Shown in pieces: positions 1-10,018 of a DNA stretch of 64,000 nt (its first letter is position 1; each line of letters starts with the position of its first letter). A model generated the notes under the pieces. The model was given only the letters and a program-made list of their open reading frames with translations. It did no database searches and was not told the DNA's origin. A program made the position numbers and the translations under genes. The DNA comes from Glycomyces tritici (GTDB lineage Bacteria; Actinomycetota; Actinomycetes; Mycobacteriales; Micromonosporaceae): NCBI RefSeq assembly GCF_030403505.1, contig NZ_JAUEMJ010000010.1, forward strand, positions 124,001 to 188,000, given 5' to 3'.

Positions 1-725
1 ATGGCGGCCTGGACCTCGTCGGCGAACGCCGAGTTCTCGACCAGTTCGCCGTTCACCTTCGCGGTCGGCGTACCGGAGACGCCCTGCTCGCCCGTCGCGC
101 TGGCGTTGCCCTCCTTGACCCAGCCCCGGTACTTCTCGTCCTCCACACAGGACTTCCAGTCGGCGCCGAGGCCGACGTCGTCCGTGCCGATCGCGATGAG
201 CTCCGCGTCGCTCAGGCCCGAGGTGTTCTCGGCGGGCTGGTTCGCGTACAGCGCCAGCGTGTAGTCGAGGAACTGCTGCTCGCCTACATCGGCGGCGCAC
301 ACGGCGGCCGCGGCCGCGCGGCTGGAGTACTCGGTGCCCGCGCTCAGGCGGTCGAGGATCGCGAGCGGGTGGTAGTTCACGGTGACCGAGCCGTCGTCCA
401 CCCAGGACTGGATCTGCTCGGCGTACGCGGACTCGAACTGGTTGCAGGCCGGGCACATGTAGTCGATGTAGAGGTCGACCTGGACCGGCCCGTCGCCGAT
501 CTGCACGCCGAACGTGTCGGTGACCTGCGCGGCCGGATCCTGGACCTCGTACTCAGGCTCGCGGTTCATCCAGATGCCCCAGGCGAGGAGCCCTCCGATC
601 AGCACGACGGCGGCGCCGATCGCCACTCCGAACACGATCTTCCGGCGCCGCGCCTCCGCGGCCTGCTGCCTGCGCAGCGCCTCGGCGGCCTGGCGGCGGT
701 CGGTATTCCGGTTCGACTTCCCCAT
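1..725 (-). CDS. DsbA-like membrane-anchored thiol-disulfide oxidoreductase (3' end outside window)
   Basis: Predicted extracytoplasmic thiol oxidoreductase of the DsbA/thioredoxin_4 family. The protein starts with a charged, Arg/Gln-rich cytoplasmic tail of about 30 residues, then one membrane helix (VFGVAIGAAVVLIGGLLAWG). The thioredoxin fold follows with the active site CPAC in the context YIDYMCPACNQFE, and the cis-Pro region GVSGTPTAKVNGE lies near the left window edge. The gene runs off position 1, so only the last few residues and the stop are missing. I chose ATG 725 because it precedes the basic N-terminus. It is divergent from the CopC-CopD gene with about 70 bp between them. Partnering with copper homeostasis is plausible but inferred. 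Confidence 0.88.
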   Translation of the reverse strand, partial: MGKSNRNTDRRQAAEALRRQQAAEARRRKIVFGVAIGAAVVLIGGLLAWGIWMNREPEYEVQDPAAQVTDTFGVQIGDGPVQVDLYIDYMCPACNQFESAYAEQIQSWVDDGSVTVNYHPLAILDRLSAGTEYSSRAAAAAVCAADVGEQQFLDYTLALYANQPAENTSGLSDAELIAIGTDDVGLGADWKSCVEDEKYRGWVKEGNASATGEQGVSGTPTAKVNGELVENSAFADEVQAA

Positions 726-780
726 GTGCCTCGCTCAGCCTTTCTGCGGTCCAACTCTCGATTCACGAAGCGGATTCGAG

Positions 781-786
781 TACGCT
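781..786 (+). promoter_or_regulatory. -10 box TACGCT, leaderless promoter of the CopC-CopD gene
   Basis: TACGCT fits the actinobacterial TANNNT -10 consensus and lies 8 nt before ATG 795, so transcription probably begins at or next to the start codon. There is no Shine-Dalgarno sequence, which supports a leaderless mRNA. Confidence 0.5.
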
Positions 787-794
787 CAGCGGCG

Positions 795-2456
795 ATGCGC
801 TCCCGATCCAACGACCGCCGCACTGCCGCTCAAGCGACCCGCTTCGCCTGGTCGTCGCTTGCAGCGGCCCTGCTCGGCGTGTTCTTCGGCGCGCTCTGGG
901 CCTCAGGGGCCTGGGCGCACGCCACGGCCACCAAGACCACGCCCGCCTCAGGGGCGCTCCTTGAGGCGCCGCCGAGCGAAGTCGTCGTCGAGTTCAACGA
1001 ACCAGTCACCCCCGTAGACGCGGCCACCGGCGTGGTGGCTCCCGATGGTGACCGAGCCGACACCGGGGTCACGCAGAACGCCGAAGAGACCACCCTGACG
1101 ATCGCGGTCGACGCCGACCAGGAGGGCACCTACCTCGTCGGCTACCGGGTCGTCTCCCACGACGGGCACCCCGTCTCCGGCACGTTCACCTACTCCGTGG
1201 GCGCCGAGAGCGAAGCGCCGAGCGCCGAAGCGCTCACGGCCGGAACCGATCCGTTCGTGCAGGCCCTGCTCTACGGCAACCGCTGGCTCGGGTACGCGGC
1301 GCTCGCGCTCGCCCTCGGCGCGGGGATCTTCCTGGCCATCGGGGCGCGGCCGCGCGAGGCCGCGGCCAAGATGGTCGCGACCGGCCTCGCCGTCGTCGCC
1401 ATGACCGCCGTGCTCGGCCTGCCGCTGCAGGCCGCGTACGAGACCGGGACCAGCATCTCCGGCCTCGACGCGGTCGGGCTCCAGTCCGTCATGGAATCGA
1501 ACATCGGCCTCGCCGGCCTGCTGCGGCTCCTGCTCGTCCTCCTCGCCCTGCCGCTCATGCGGACCGTGGTCACGAGCGAGGAGGAGCCGAAGCCGCTCCT
1601 GGTGGCCGGCCTCGCCGGCGTCGGGCTCGCACTCGCGGCGACCTGGCCGCTCGCCGGGCACCCCATGGCGACCGAACCGGTGGTGGTCGCGTTCGTCGCG
1701 GACCTGGTGCACCTGGCCGCCGCGATGGCCTGGGCGGGCGGCGTGATCGCGATCCTCGTCCTCGCGTTCCGCAAGGACGCCGAGATCCCCGACAAGACCG
1801 CCGAGACCTGGATCGCCCTGGTGCCGTGGCTGTGCGCGAACGTGCTCGTCGCCGGGCTCGCCTCCGGGCTGCTCCACATCGACTCGATCGAAGCGCTCAC
1901 CGACACCAGGTACGGGCGCCTGGTGATCCTCAAGGCCGCGCTGTTCGTCCTCATCGTCGGCGCGGGCCTGTTCACGCGCCGGGCCCTGCTGCGCCGCACG
2001 CAGGCACGCGGGCGGCTGCGGGTCGCGGCCGGCGTCGAGGTCGTGTTCCTCGCGGTCGTGCTGGGCGCCGTCGCGGTGCTCGTGCAGGCCGTGCCCGCCA
2101 AGACCGCGCTGCTGGAGACCGAGACGGCCGAAGCCGAGTCCACCGAGACGGCCACGCTCGTGACCACCGAGGCGTTCTCGGCGCAGCTCGTGCTCGAACC
2201 GGGCCGGCCCGGGCCCAACAGCGTGCGCATCCTCGCCACCGACCTCGAAGGCGCGCCGTTCCCCGCCGAGGAGTGGACCGCCACATACGGGCTCGAAGGC
2301 AAAGCGCCCGAGGCGATGCCCCTCATCGAGCTGCGCACCGGCATCCTCGCGGGCGAGGTCAGCCTGCCCGACGAGGGCCGATGGATCTTCACCTTCACCT
2401 TGACCGACGCCGAAGGGAACACCGCGACCGCCGAAGCGGCCGTGGACGTCAGCTGA
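795..2456 (+). CDS. CopC-CopD fusion copper homeostasis membrane protein
   Basis: A 553-residue fusion of a periplasmic-type CopC domain with a CopD/YcnJ-like polytopic domain. A signal peptide ends in GAWA, so mature CopC would start with His (HATATKTTPASGA), the usual N-terminal Cu(II) ligand. A second His-containing motif, SHDGHPVSG, follows at the end of the beta-sandwich. From about residue 155 there are around eight hydrophobic segments, then a C-terminal extracytoplasmic Ig-like/FixH-like domain of about 110 residues (from ATLVTTEAFSAQ to VDVS). It probably binds or imports copper at the membrane. It ends directly against tatD, stop to stop with no gap. I chose the start at ATG 795 because residues upstream are non-coding in character and overlap the divergent DsbA start. 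Confidence 0.9.
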   Translation: MRSRSNDRRTAAQATRFAWSSLAAALLGVFFGALWASGAWAHATATKTTPASGALLEAPPSEVVVEFNEPVTPVDAATGVVAPDGDRADTGVTQNAEETTLTIAVDADQEGTYLVGYRVVSHDGHPVSGTFTYSVGAESEAPSAEALTAGTDPFVQALLYGNRWLGYAALALALGAGIFLAIGARPREAAAKMVATGLAVVAMTAVLGLPLQAAYETGTSISGLDAVGLQSVMESNIGLAGLLRLLLVLLALPLMRTVVTSEEEPKPLLVAGLAGVGLALAATWPLAGHPMATEPVVVAFVADLVHLAAAMAWAGGVIAILVLAFRKDAEIPDKTAETWIALVPWLCANVLVAGLASGLLHIDSIEALTDTRYGRLVILKAALFVLIVGAGLFTRRALLRRTQARGRLRVAAGVEVVFLAVVLGAVAVLVQAVPAKTALLETETAEAESTETATLVTTEAFSAQLVLEPGRPGPNSVRILATDLEGAPFPAEEWTATYGLEGKAPEAMPLIELRTGILAGEVSLPDEGRWIFTFTLTDAEGNTATAEAAVDVS

Positions 2457-3314
2457 TCACCACGGCCCGAACGCGGACGCTGTGTTCGCCCACAGCCGCT
2501 CGCACCACGCTTCAAGGTCGCGGCCGAGGTGCTCGGCGAGGAACCGGGCCGTGTAGTTCGTGAGCGCCGGGTGGTTCCGGTGGCCGCGCACGGGGATCGG
2601 CGCCATGAACGGCGCGTCCGTCTCGACCAGCACCAGCTCGGCGGGGGCCACCGAGGCGGCGTCGCGCAGGTTCTGGGCGTTCTTGAACGTCACGTTCCCC
2701 GCGAAGCTCATGAAGAACCCGCGCCGCGCGCACTCCTTCGCGAACGCGAAATCCCCTGAGAAGCAGTGCAGCACCACGCGCTCGGGGGCGCCGTCGGCGT
2801 CGAGGATCGACAGGACGTCCTCATGCGCGTCCCGGTCGTGGATGACGAGGGCCTTGCCCCGCTGCTTCGCGATCTCGATGTGCGCGCGGAACGACCGCTG
2901 CTGCGCGGCGCGGCCGGTCTCGTCGGTGCGGAAGTAGTCCAGGCCCGTCTCGCCCAGGGCCGCGACACGCGGGAGCGCGGCGATCGCGTCGATCTCGGCC
3001 AGCGCCGCGTCCAGGTCGGCCTGGCGCGGGGCGTCGTTCGGGTGCAGCGCAGCGGCGGCGAGCACGCGCGGGTCGGCGGCGGCGAGCGCGGCGGCCCACC
3101 GGGAGGACTCGACGTCGGTGCCGACCTGCACGACCCGCGCGACCCCGGCGGCCTCGGCCTCGTCCAGGCGGGCGCGCACGCCGGGCGCGTCGGGTGCCGG
3201 CGTCGGAAGCTCCTCCTCCGCGCCGAAGACGTCGACGAGGTCGAGGTGGGTGTGGCTGTCGGCCACGGGATGCGGCAGCGGTGCGGGCAGCGGCGCGGGT
3301 TCGGATCGGTACAC
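2457..3314 (-). CDS. tatD: TatD family metal-dependent deoxyribonuclease
   Basis: A 285-residue TatD-type hydrolase, a TIM-barrel amidohydrolase relative acting as a 3'-5' exonuclease/DNase in the cytoplasm. The metal-binding motif SHTHLDL is at the N-terminus, followed by LGETGLDYFR (Glu ligand), IHDRDAHED, LHCFSGD and the late ETDAPFMAP signature. Length matches the family. In many actinobacteria tatD sits beside metG, as here, with one hypothetical gene between. Its stop codon abuts the stop of the convergent CopC-CopD gene. Confidence 0.93.
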   Translation of the reverse strand: MYRSEPAPLPAPLPHPVADSHTHLDLVDVFGAEEELPTPAPDAPGVRARLDEAEAAGVARVVQVGTDVESSRWAAALAAADPRVLAAAALHPNDAPRQADLDAALAEIDAIAALPRVAALGETGLDYFRTDETGRAAQQRSFRAHIEIAKQRGKALVIHDRDAHEDVLSILDADGAPERVVLHCFSGDFAFAKECARRGFFMSFAGNVTFKNAQNLRDAASVAPAELVLVETDAPFMAPIPVRGHRNHPALTNYTARFLAEHLGRDLEAWCERLWANTASAFGPW

Positions 3315-3552
3315 GCCTCAACGATGCCACGAGCCGGTCCGGGCATCGGACCGCCTGTGCGTTTGCCGAGGCCGGAAGTGCGCGATGCTCTCTGCGTAAC
3401 ATCTTTTTCATATTCCGGACATCCGCGCCTGACACGCCGCGCTTACGTTGGCGGACAGTCGAAGTACCGGCTGTGGACAAGCCACTACCGTCCGGCGACA
3501 GGACCAGCCACGACAACGCCGTCGCATCCGCGCAAGACGAATCGAGACGCAC

Positions 3553-4674
3553 ATGACCCGCGACCTCGCGTCCCGCCGCAACCGCGCCGCAGCGCTCCAG
3601 CAACGCCGCCCCGCCGTCCCGGCCGAACCGACGCAGACCCAGACCCTCGTCACCGTCGAATGGCGCGGCGAGAAGTACCCCGGCACCCCCTACGCGGACG
3701 GCGCCGCCTGGGAGCTCTACTCCGCCCTCCCGCGCCCCGACTTCCTCCCCAACCCCCGGCCCGGCAGCGACTACCCGTACCGCCGCTTCGCGCACGCCGG
3801 CGAGGTCCTGCGCGATGGCGTGCCCGTCGCCGTCGCCGACGACCGCTCCCTCACCGTGCCCCTCGCGCCCGGCCTCGACCTCGAGTACGTCCGCCGCCTC
3901 ACCCAGACCCCGCACCTCGACCCGGCCGCGCGCGTCCTCCTCGACCGCGTCCGCCGCTCCGCCGCGGTCGCCGCCGGCGAGGTCATGGAGCGACCCGTCA
4001 CCGCTCCGATGATCAGCCGCCTCATGGAGACCGCCGCCGTCCCCGGCGGCTTCTGCTACCGCCGCTGGGACATCGCGCACCTGCGCACCCCCGCCGCCCG
4101 CTCCGTCCTCGGCGGCGAGACCGAGCCGGGCGACCCGTGGGTGTTCGCCCTGCGCTGGCACGCGGCCGACGCCTGGGACTACCAGGCGCCCGTCGCCCCC
4201 GAATACGAGGGTCTGACGGCGATGCCGTCCTCCGACCGGCGCGGCATGCCCGTGCTCGGCACCGGCTTCGCGATCTCGACCGCGCACCTCCTGCCCGAGC
4301 ACGTCACCGCCGACCTCACCGACCTGCCGCTGCCGGAGGGCGCGCGGCTCCTGGCCTACACCGAGCAGGGCGCCGAACTCGAGCTGTTCGCGTACGCGGG
4401 CCAGCAGTGGTCGCCGCTCACCCTCGAACGCCGCGTCGACATCCCCGGCGTGGAGCAGGGCCGCGTCCACCAGGTGCGCCGCGTGCTGCGCGAGGCGAAC
4501 CACGTCGTCTGGAAGGGCGTCCCGGGATCTCTTGTAGACGCCGACGACGACTGGGCCCGGTTCCGGCTCTCCCGCCCGAGCCCCGACGTCCTGTCCCGCA
4601 CCGGGGCCGAACCGGTCCGCCGCGGCGTCTACGAGAAGTGGGTCGAGCGCGGCGACGTCGCACCCGCGATCTGA
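3553..4674 (+). CDS. Hypothetical protein, 373 aa
   Basis: I do not recognise this family. The protein is soluble, with no signal peptide or membrane segment. It starts with a basic, Ala-rich tail of about 30 residues, then a region beginning TLVTVEWRGEKYPGTPY, and is rich in Trp, Pro and Arg throughout. The second half, with phrases such as LLAYTEQGAELELFAYAGQQWSPL, looks like beta-rich enzyme or binding-protein sequence. ATG 3553 has no clear ribosome site. An in-frame TTG at 3448 would add 35 residues of low-quality sequence, so I prefer 3553. A strong hairpin terminator follows at 4685. Confidence 0.72.
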   Translation: MTRDLASRRNRAAALQQRRPAVPAEPTQTQTLVTVEWRGEKYPGTPYADGAAWELYSALPRPDFLPNPRPGSDYPYRRFAHAGEVLRDGVPVAVADDRSLTVPLAPGLDLEYVRRLTQTPHLDPAARVLLDRVRRSAAVAAGEVMERPVTAPMISRLMETAAVPGGFCYRRWDIAHLRTPAARSVLGGETEPGDPWVFALRWHAADAWDYQAPVAPEYEGLTAMPSSDRRGMPVLGTGFAISTAHLLPEHVTADLTDLPLPEGARLLAYTEQGAELELFAYAGQQWSPLTLERRVDIPGVEQGRVHQVRRVLREANHVVWKGVPGSLVDADDDWARFRLSRPSPDVLSRTGAEPVRRGVYEKWVERGDVAPAI

Positions 4675-4684
4675 GGCACGAGAA

Positions 4685-4710
4685 AAGGGCCCGGCTCCCG
4701 CCGGGCCCTT
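4685..4710. terminator. Bidirectional intrinsic terminator between the hypothetical gene and metG
   Basis: A 10-bp perfect stem (AAGGGCCCGG pairing with CCGGGCCCTT) encloses a 6-nt loop, with A residues on the left and T residues on the right. It can serve both convergent genes. Confidence 0.8.
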
Positions 4711-4723
4711 CACGCTTGCGCCC

Positions 4724-6514
4724 CTAGGCGTTCAGCCGCTCGATCTCCTCGTCCACGATGGACGGCTCGAGCTTGGTGAACACCGGGACCGGCTTCTCCA
4801 GCACCGTGCCCGGCACCAGCGGCACCGACTCCCACTTCGGCACGTCCGAGTAGTCGCCGGTGAGGATCGGGTACGGGCCGTCGGTCGCGCCGCCCTCGTC
4901 CAGGTCCGCGACCTCCTCGATGTACGGCATCGGCGCGAACACGCCCTCGCCGCCGAGCAGCTCGTGCACCCGCTGCGACGAGTGCGGCAGGAACGGGCTC
5001 ATGATCGTCTTCAGGTCCGAGACCGCCTGCAGCACCGTGTAGAGGACCGTGCCCTGGCGCTTGGGGTCCTCCTTCATCTTCCACGGCGCGGTGTCCGCCA
5101 GGTACTTGTTCGCCGCCGCCACGGTCTTCATGGCCTCGCCGATCCCCGCCCGGACCTTGTTCGCGCCGATCAGGTCCCCGATCGTGTCGAACGCCGCCTT
5201 CGTCGTCGCCAGCAGCTCCCGGTCGACGTCCTCGAGCTCGCCCGGCTCGGGAACGGCCCCGAAGTTCTTCGCGGCCATCGCGATCGAGCGGTTCACCAGG
5301 TTCCCCCAGCCCGCCACCAGCTCATCGTTGTTGCGCCGCAGGAACTCCGCCCACGTGAAGTCCGAGTCCTGGTTCTCCGGGCCCGCCGCGCAGATGTAGT
5401 ACCGCAGCGCGTCGGGGGAGTACCGCTCCAGGAAGTCCCGCACGTAGATCACCACGCGCCGCGACGACGAGAACTGCTTGCCCTCCATCGTCAGGAACTC
5501 CGAGGACACGACCTCGGTCGGCAGGTTCAGCGTCCCGAGCGACCCCGGCTCGCCGCCCTTCGCGCCCTCGCCGTTGGCGCCCAGCAGCATCGCCGGCCAG
5601 ATCTCGGAGTGGAAGACGATGTTGTCCTTGCCCATGAAGTAGTAGGACACCGCCTCCGGGTCCTGCCACCAGCGCTTCCACGCCTCCGGGTCCCCCGAGC
5701 GCCGCGCCCACTCGATCGTGGCGCTCAAGTAGCCGATCACCGCGTCGAACCACACGTACAGGCGCTTGTCCGGCCGGTCCGCCCACCCCTCGAGCGGGAT
5801 CGGCACACCCCAGTCCAGGTCGCGCGAGATCGGGCGCGGATGCATCTCGTCGAGCAGGTTCTTCGTGAACCGCAGGACGTTCGTCCGCCAGCCCGTGCGC
5901 GTGTCCAGCCACGCGTTCAGCGCCTCCGCGAACGCCGGCAGGTCCAGGAAGAAGTGGTCCTCCTCCACGAACTTCGGCGTCTCGCCGTTGATCCGCGACT
6001 TCGGGTCGATCAGGTCCACCGGGTCGAGCTGGCGCCCGCAGTTGTCGCACTGGTCCCCGCGCGCCGAGTCGAACCCGCAATGCGGGCACGTGCCCTCGAT
6101 GTACCGGTCCGGCAGCGTGCGCCCCGTCGACGGGCTGATCGCCCCCAGCGTGCGCTGCTGCAGGATGTACCCGTTCGCGTGCAGCGTCGTGAACAGCTCC
6201 TGCACGGTCTTGTAGTGGTTCCCCGTCGTCGTCCGCGTGAACAGGTCGTACGACAGGCCCAGCGCGTCCAGGTCCTCCACGATGATCCGGTTGTACTTCG
6301 CCGCGGCCTCCGCCGCCGTCAGGCCCTCCGCGTCGGCCTGCACCAGGATCGGCGTCCCGTGCTCGTCCGTCCCCGAGACCATGAGCACGTCGTGACCGCG
6401 CATGCGCATGTAGCGGGCGAAGACGTCGGCGGGGACCCCGAATCCTGCTACATGGCCGATGTGGCGCGGGCCGTTGGCGTAAGGCCAGGCCAGCGCGGTC
6501 AATACATGAGTCAT
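4724..6514 (-). CDS. metG: Methionyl-tRNA synthetase
   Basis: Class I aminoacyl-tRNA synthetase of 596 residues that charges tRNA-Met. The HIGH-type motif is [14 protein letters not shown], and the zinc knuckle is [17 protein letters not shown]. The KMSKS loop reads KQFSSSR, the variant I associate with Streptomyces-type and archaeal-like MetRS rather than the E. coli KMSKS. The anticodon-binding domain occupies the last third and there is no C-terminal EMAP-like dimerisation domain. I chose ATG 6514 ([15 protein letters not shown]). An in-frame ATG at 6523 is also possible and its sequence GGGGCGC serves as a ribosome site for 6514. Confidence 0.95.
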   Translation of the reverse strand: MTHVLTALAWPYANGPRHIGHVAGFGVPADVFARYMRMRGHDVLMVSGTDEHGTPILVQADAEGLTAAEAAAKYNRIIVEDLDALGLSYDLFTRTTTGNHYKTVQELFTTLHANGYILQQRTLGAISPSTGRTLPDRYIEGTCPHCGFDSARGDQCDNCGRQLDPVDLIDPKSRINGETPKFVEEDHFFLDLPAFAEALNAWLDTRTGWRTNVLRFTKNLLDEMHPRPISRDLDWGVPIPLEGWADRPDKRLYVWFDAVIGYLSATIEWARRSGDPEAWKRWWQDPEAVSYYFMGKDNIVFHSEIWPAMLLGANGEGAKGGEPGSLGTLNLPTEVVSSEFLTMEGKQFSSSRRVVIYVRDFLERYSPDALRYYICAAGPENQDSDFTWAEFLRRNNDELVAGWGNLVNRSIAMAAKNFGAVPEPGELEDVDRELLATTKAAFDTIGDLIGANKVRAGIGEAMKTVAAANKYLADTAPWKMKEDPKRQGTVLYTVLQAVSDLKTIMSPFLPHSSQRVHELLGGEGVFAPMPYIEEVADLDEGGATDGPYPILTGDYSDVPKWESVPLVPGTVLEKPVPVFTKLEPSIVDEEIERLNA

Positions 6515-6673
6515 GCGCCCCATGTTATCGGTCCAGATGTCAGGACCGCACAGTCCGCACACCTAAACGGCGCACGTCTCGCACCGGTCTCACACGCGCC
6601 TCGCACTCACCGCGACACACTACCGCCGCCCGATTCCGCCCATGCCAGCCGATTCGGTGATGCAATAACCGGT

Positions 6674-7432
6674 ATGTCTGGAAGCAACCGCGCGGTCGAC
6701 CCCCAGCACCAGCCCGTGCCCCCCGCCGCACCGGAGCCGAACGTGCCCGTCCCCGAGATGCCCGCCGCCTACGGGATCGTCCGGGACACCACCGGCGACC
6801 CCGACTGGGAACCCGCCGAACCCGCCCGCCCCGTCTCCCAGCGCGGCCCCCTCGGCTCCCAGACCGACGGCATGGCCGCCATCCGGGCCGTCTGGGAACG
6901 CGCCGCCGAGACCGACCGCCACCGCCCCGCCAGGCCGGGCATGCCCCAGCGCCGCCGCGAACCCAAGGCCTTCGCGCCCGCCCTCCTCGGCATCCTCGTC
7001 TGCGCCTGCCTCCTCATGTTCTTCGCCTGGACCGCCGCACCCGCCCTCTGGATCTCCGTGGGCCACTACGAGTACGGCACCGTCGAGGTCACCGCCTGCC
7101 AAGACGGCTTCGCGCCCTCCTGCACCGGCCGCTTCGAAGCCGACGGCTGGTCCCGCGAACTCCACATCACCGGCGACGTCACCGTCGCCGACCTCGGCGC
7201 CCACCTCCCCGCCCGCTCCACCGGCCCCGACGCGCACAGCGCCTACGTCGGCGACACCGCCGGCCTCCTGCTGCGCTGGGCGCCCTCACTCGTGATGTTC
7301 ATGGCCGTCGCGTTCGCCCTCGTCGCCCTCTCCGGCGCCACAAGGCTCTACGAAGGACGATCGGGCGCCATCGGACTCTGCTGGGCCGCCGCCGGAGCCG
7401 TCCTCGCCGCCGCCCTCGCCTTCGCCTGGTGA
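6674..7432 (+). CDS. Hypothetical membrane protein with proline-rich cytoplasmic tail
   Basis: A 252-residue protein I cannot place in a named family. The first 110 residues are Pro/Ala-rich, disordered and charged. Three hydrophobic segments follow: one near residues 115-135 (FAPALLGILVCACLLMFFAW), then an extracytoplasmic loop of about 70 residues with two cysteines (TACQDGFAPSCTGRF) that could form a disulfide, then two helices at the C-terminus. It is divergent from metG and upstream of the class A PBP, so an envelope role is possible but not shown. The start is ATG 6674. Confidence 0.75.
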   Translation: MSGSNRAVDPQHQPVPPAAPEPNVPVPEMPAAYGIVRDTTGDPDWEPAEPARPVSQRGPLGSQTDGMAAIRAVWERAAETDRHRPARPGMPQRRREPKAFAPALLGILVCACLLMFFAWTAAPALWISVGHYEYGTVEVTACQDGFAPSCTGRFEADGWSRELHITGDVTVADLGAHLPARSTGPDAHSAYVGDTAGLLLRWAPSLVMFMAVAFALVALSGATRLYEGRSGAIGLCWAAAGAVLAAALAFAW

Positions 7433-7616
7433 CGGCGGCACACCGCCCCGGGACGGGCTGTAATGACGCCCACCCGGGTCGGAAGGCCCCTCAGGCCGCC
7501 GCGCGCGGCGTCGTAGAGTGAACCAGCCCCCGGAACTCCGCTCGACTCGGCGCTACGCCGCGCCCATTTGAATTGACCGTATCCTTCCCCGCTCGCGGGG
7601 CACTTCGGGAGACAGC

Positions 7617-9758
7617 GTGAGTGCATCTTCGAAACCGGTGGCGCAGACCTGGTTCGGCCCCATCACCGCCGTGCAGCGACGCGCCATGTTCGCGCTCGTG
7701 CCGGTGGCGGTCGCCTTCGGTCTCGTCGTCGGCCTCGCCTTCCTGCCGCTGACGAGCGCCTTCGGCGGCCTCGCCAAAGTCGGCTCCGAGACCGTCCTCG
7801 AACTCCCCGACGAACTCGTGCTGCCCCCCGCGCCCGAGTCCTCGACCCTCTACGCCTCCGACGGCACCACCGTCATCGCCACCTTCGGCGACCAGTACCG
7901 GGTCCAGCTCGAATACGACCAGATCCCCGAATCGGTGATCGACGCCCTCCTCGCCACCGAGGACTCGAACTTCTTCGAGCACAACGGCGTCGACCCCGAA
8001 GGCGTCATGCGCGCCCTCGTCACCAACGTCGCCAACGGCGGCACCTCCGAAGGCGCCTCCACGATCACCATGCAGTACGTGCGGCAGGTCCTCTCCTACA
8101 CCGCGACCACCCCCGACGAGGTCGCCGCCGCCAGCGAGGTCACCATCGACCGCAAGGTCAAGGAGATGGGGTACGCGCTGGCGCTCGAAGAGGAGATGAC
8201 CAAGCAGGAGATCCTCACCAACTACCTGAACACCGTGTACTTCGGCAACGGCGCGTACGGGATCGGCGCGGCGGCGCAGGTCTACTACGGCAAGGTCCCC
8301 GCGGACCTCACCGTCGCCGAGTCGGCGATGCTGGTGGGCCTGATCCAGTCGCCGTCGACCTACGACCCGATCAACGGCTCCTCCGAGGCCGCGCAGGTCC
8401 GCCGCGACCACGTGATCGACCGGATGGTCGACGTCGAGGCGCTGACCCCGGCCGAAGGCGACACGGCGCGCGCCGAGGGGTTGAACCTGAACCCGCAGGA
8501 CGCCAACAACACCATGGGCGGGGCGATCGACTCCGACTACGGGTTCTTCGTCGACTACTTCGAGCAGTGGTGGAACCAGCAGGAGGACTTCGGCGACTCC
8601 GACGAGGTCCGCAAGGCCCGCCTCTACCGGGGCGGCTACGAGATCGTGTCGACCCTCGACGTGGGGCTGCAGGAGGCCGCGCAGGACGCGGTCGAGGAGC
8701 AGAAGCCGATGGGCTCGGAGTTCGCGCTCGGCTCGGTCGTGGTCGAACCGGGGACCGGCGGCATCCAGGTGATGGCCGTCAACCGCAACTACTCCAACGA
8801 CACCTCCGAGAACGGCCCCAACACCTCCAACCCGGAGTACAAGGGCTCGTACCCGAACACCACGAACCCGCTGCTGAGCGGCAACTCGGCGGTGCCGGGC
8901 TACCAGGCGGGCTCGTCGTTCAAGATGTTCACGATGCTCGCGGCCCTCGAGGAGGGCTACCCGCTGGACACGACGATCTACTCGCCGTACCAGTACACGT
9001 CGAAGTACGTGGTGGGGGACGGCGCGGCCTCGTGCGGCAACAAGTGGTGCCCGAAGAACGCCTCGGAGTCGGAGGTCGGGAACTACAACATGTGGACCGG
9101 GTTCGGCGAGTCGGTGAACACGTACTTCGTGCAGCTCGCGGAGCGGGTCGGCGTCGAGAAGGCCATCGGCGTGGCCGAGCGCCTGGGCATCAAGTTCCGG
9201 TCCCAGGAGGACCTGAACTTCGTCACGAACTACCCGGAGACGTACGGGCCGTTCGTCCTCGGCGTCACGCAGACCACGCCGCTGGACATGGCCGCGGCGT
9301 ACGCGGCGCTCCCGGCGGACGGCGTGTACTGCCCGCCGATCCCCGCGCAGAGCGCGACCACGCTGGCCGGCGAGACCATCCCGTTCGAGTCCGCGTGCGA
9401 CCAGGCGCTGAGCGTCGAGGTCGCCCGCGCGGCCGTGGACGCGGCCCGCTGCCCGACCGAGTACGGTGCGGCCAAGGGCAACTGCACGTGGGGCACCGCG
9501 CCGCAGGTCGGCAACGCCGTGGACGGCCCGGTCGCGGGCAAGACCGGCACCACCGACGGGAACTCCACCAACTGGTTCGTGGGATTCACCCCGAACGCGG
9601 CCGCCGCGGCGTTCATCGCCGACCCGGACAGCCCCCAGAACCTCGTGGGCAAGGGCAACCTCGGCAAACCCGCGAACGCGGTCGCCGACATCCTGGCCGC
9701 GCAGTGGGAGATGAACGGCGAGGGCGACTTCACGCCCCCGAAGGAACTGGTGCACTGA
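7617..9758 (+). CDS. Class A penicillin-binding protein (bifunctional transglycosylase/transpeptidase)
   Basis: A peptidoglycan polymerase of 713 residues. One membrane anchor lies at about residues 25-50. The GT51 glycosyltransferase domain has the catalytic Glu in LLATEDSNFFEHNG (near residue 115) and the EGASTITMQYVRQ motif. The transpeptidase domain has SSFK (near residue 434), SVN and KTGT (near residue 642). There is no PASTA domain and no long C-terminal tail, unlike many actinobacterial PonA proteins. GTG 7617 starts MSASSKPV. It stands alone on this strand, followed by a 260-bp gap containing a palindromic element. Confidence 0.93.
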   Translation: MSASSKPVAQTWFGPITAVQRRAMFALVPVAVAFGLVVGLAFLPLTSAFGGLAKVGSETVLELPDELVLPPAPESSTLYASDGTTVIATFGDQYRVQLEYDQIPESVIDALLATEDSNFFEHNGVDPEGVMRALVTNVANGGTSEGASTITMQYVRQVLSYTATTPDEVAAASEVTIDRKVKEMGYALALEEEMTKQEILTNYLNTVYFGNGAYGIGAAAQVYYGKVPADLTVAESAMLVGLIQSPSTYDPINGSSEAAQVRRDHVIDRMVDVEALTPAEGDTARAEGLNLNPQDANNTMGGAIDSDYGFFVDYFEQWWNQQEDFGDSDEVRKARLYRGGYEIVSTLDVGLQEAAQDAVEEQKPMGSEFALGSVVVEPGTGGIQVMAVNRNYSNDTSENGPNTSNPEYKGSYPNTTNPLLSGNSAVPGYQAGSSFKMFTMLAALEEGYPLDTTIYSPYQYTSKYVVGDGAASCGNKWCPKNASESEVGNYNMWTGFGESVNTYFVQLAERVGVEKAIGVAERLGIKFRSQEDLNFVTNYPETYGPFVLGVTQTTPLDMAAAYAALPADGVYCPPIPAQSATTLAGETIPFESACDQALSVEVARAAVDAARCPTEYGAAKGNCTWGTAPQVGNAVDGPVAGKTGTTDGNSTNWFVGFTPNAAAAAFIADPDSPQNLVGKGNLGKPANAVADILAAQWEMNGEGDFTPPKELVH

Positions 9759-9809
9759 CCGTCGAGTGAAAGGGCCTGACCGCGACTCGCCATTGTCGGC
9801 GCTCGGGCC

Positions 9810-10008
9810 CTAGGGCCTCCTGCGGCACCCCCGCCGGGCGCTGTCCGGCCCATTCGCCCGCTCGCTTCGTTGTCGGCCTCCCAGATACAACACCGGTATC
9901 GGGAGGCCTTCCGCGGTCTCGGCGACGCTTGCGAGCCGTCAATCGGAGGAGCGAGCGAGCACATGGACTCGGATACCGCCTCGCCGGGCATGCCGCAGGA
10001 GGCCCTAG
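9810..10008. repeat. Intergenic palindromic element, copy 1, with 18-bp terminal inverted repeats
   Basis: The ends are perfect 18-bp inverted repeats: CTAGGGCCTCCTGCGGCA at 9810-9827 and its complement at 9991-10008. Inside is a hairpin at 9875-9908 (GGCCTCCC and GATAC arms) and a core at 9921-9943 that matches copy 3 (51215-51237) at 20 of 23 positions. There is no ORF inside. The right arm overlaps the promoter of the O-mannosyltransferase gene. It resembles a MITE or REP-type element, but no target duplication was established. Confidence 0.6.
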
Positions 10009-10011
10009 ACT
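10006..10011 (+). promoter_or_regulatory. -10 box TAGACT, leaderless promoter of pmt
   Basis: TAGACT (TANNNT) ends 7 nt before GTG 10019. It overlaps the right terminal inverted repeat of the palindromic element, so the element appears to supply part of the promoter. Confidence 0.55.
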
Positions 10012-10018
10012 CACCACG

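Noticed and set aside
3472..3480. DnaA box upstream of the 373-aa hypothetical gene
   Set aside because: A single TGTGGACAA match in 64 kb of sequence is expected by chance, and it has no partner box nearby.
7491..9755. Long open frame antisense to the class A PBP gene
   Set aside because: Low-complexity Arg/Val/Gly composition and no start or motif support; the PBP frame is certain.
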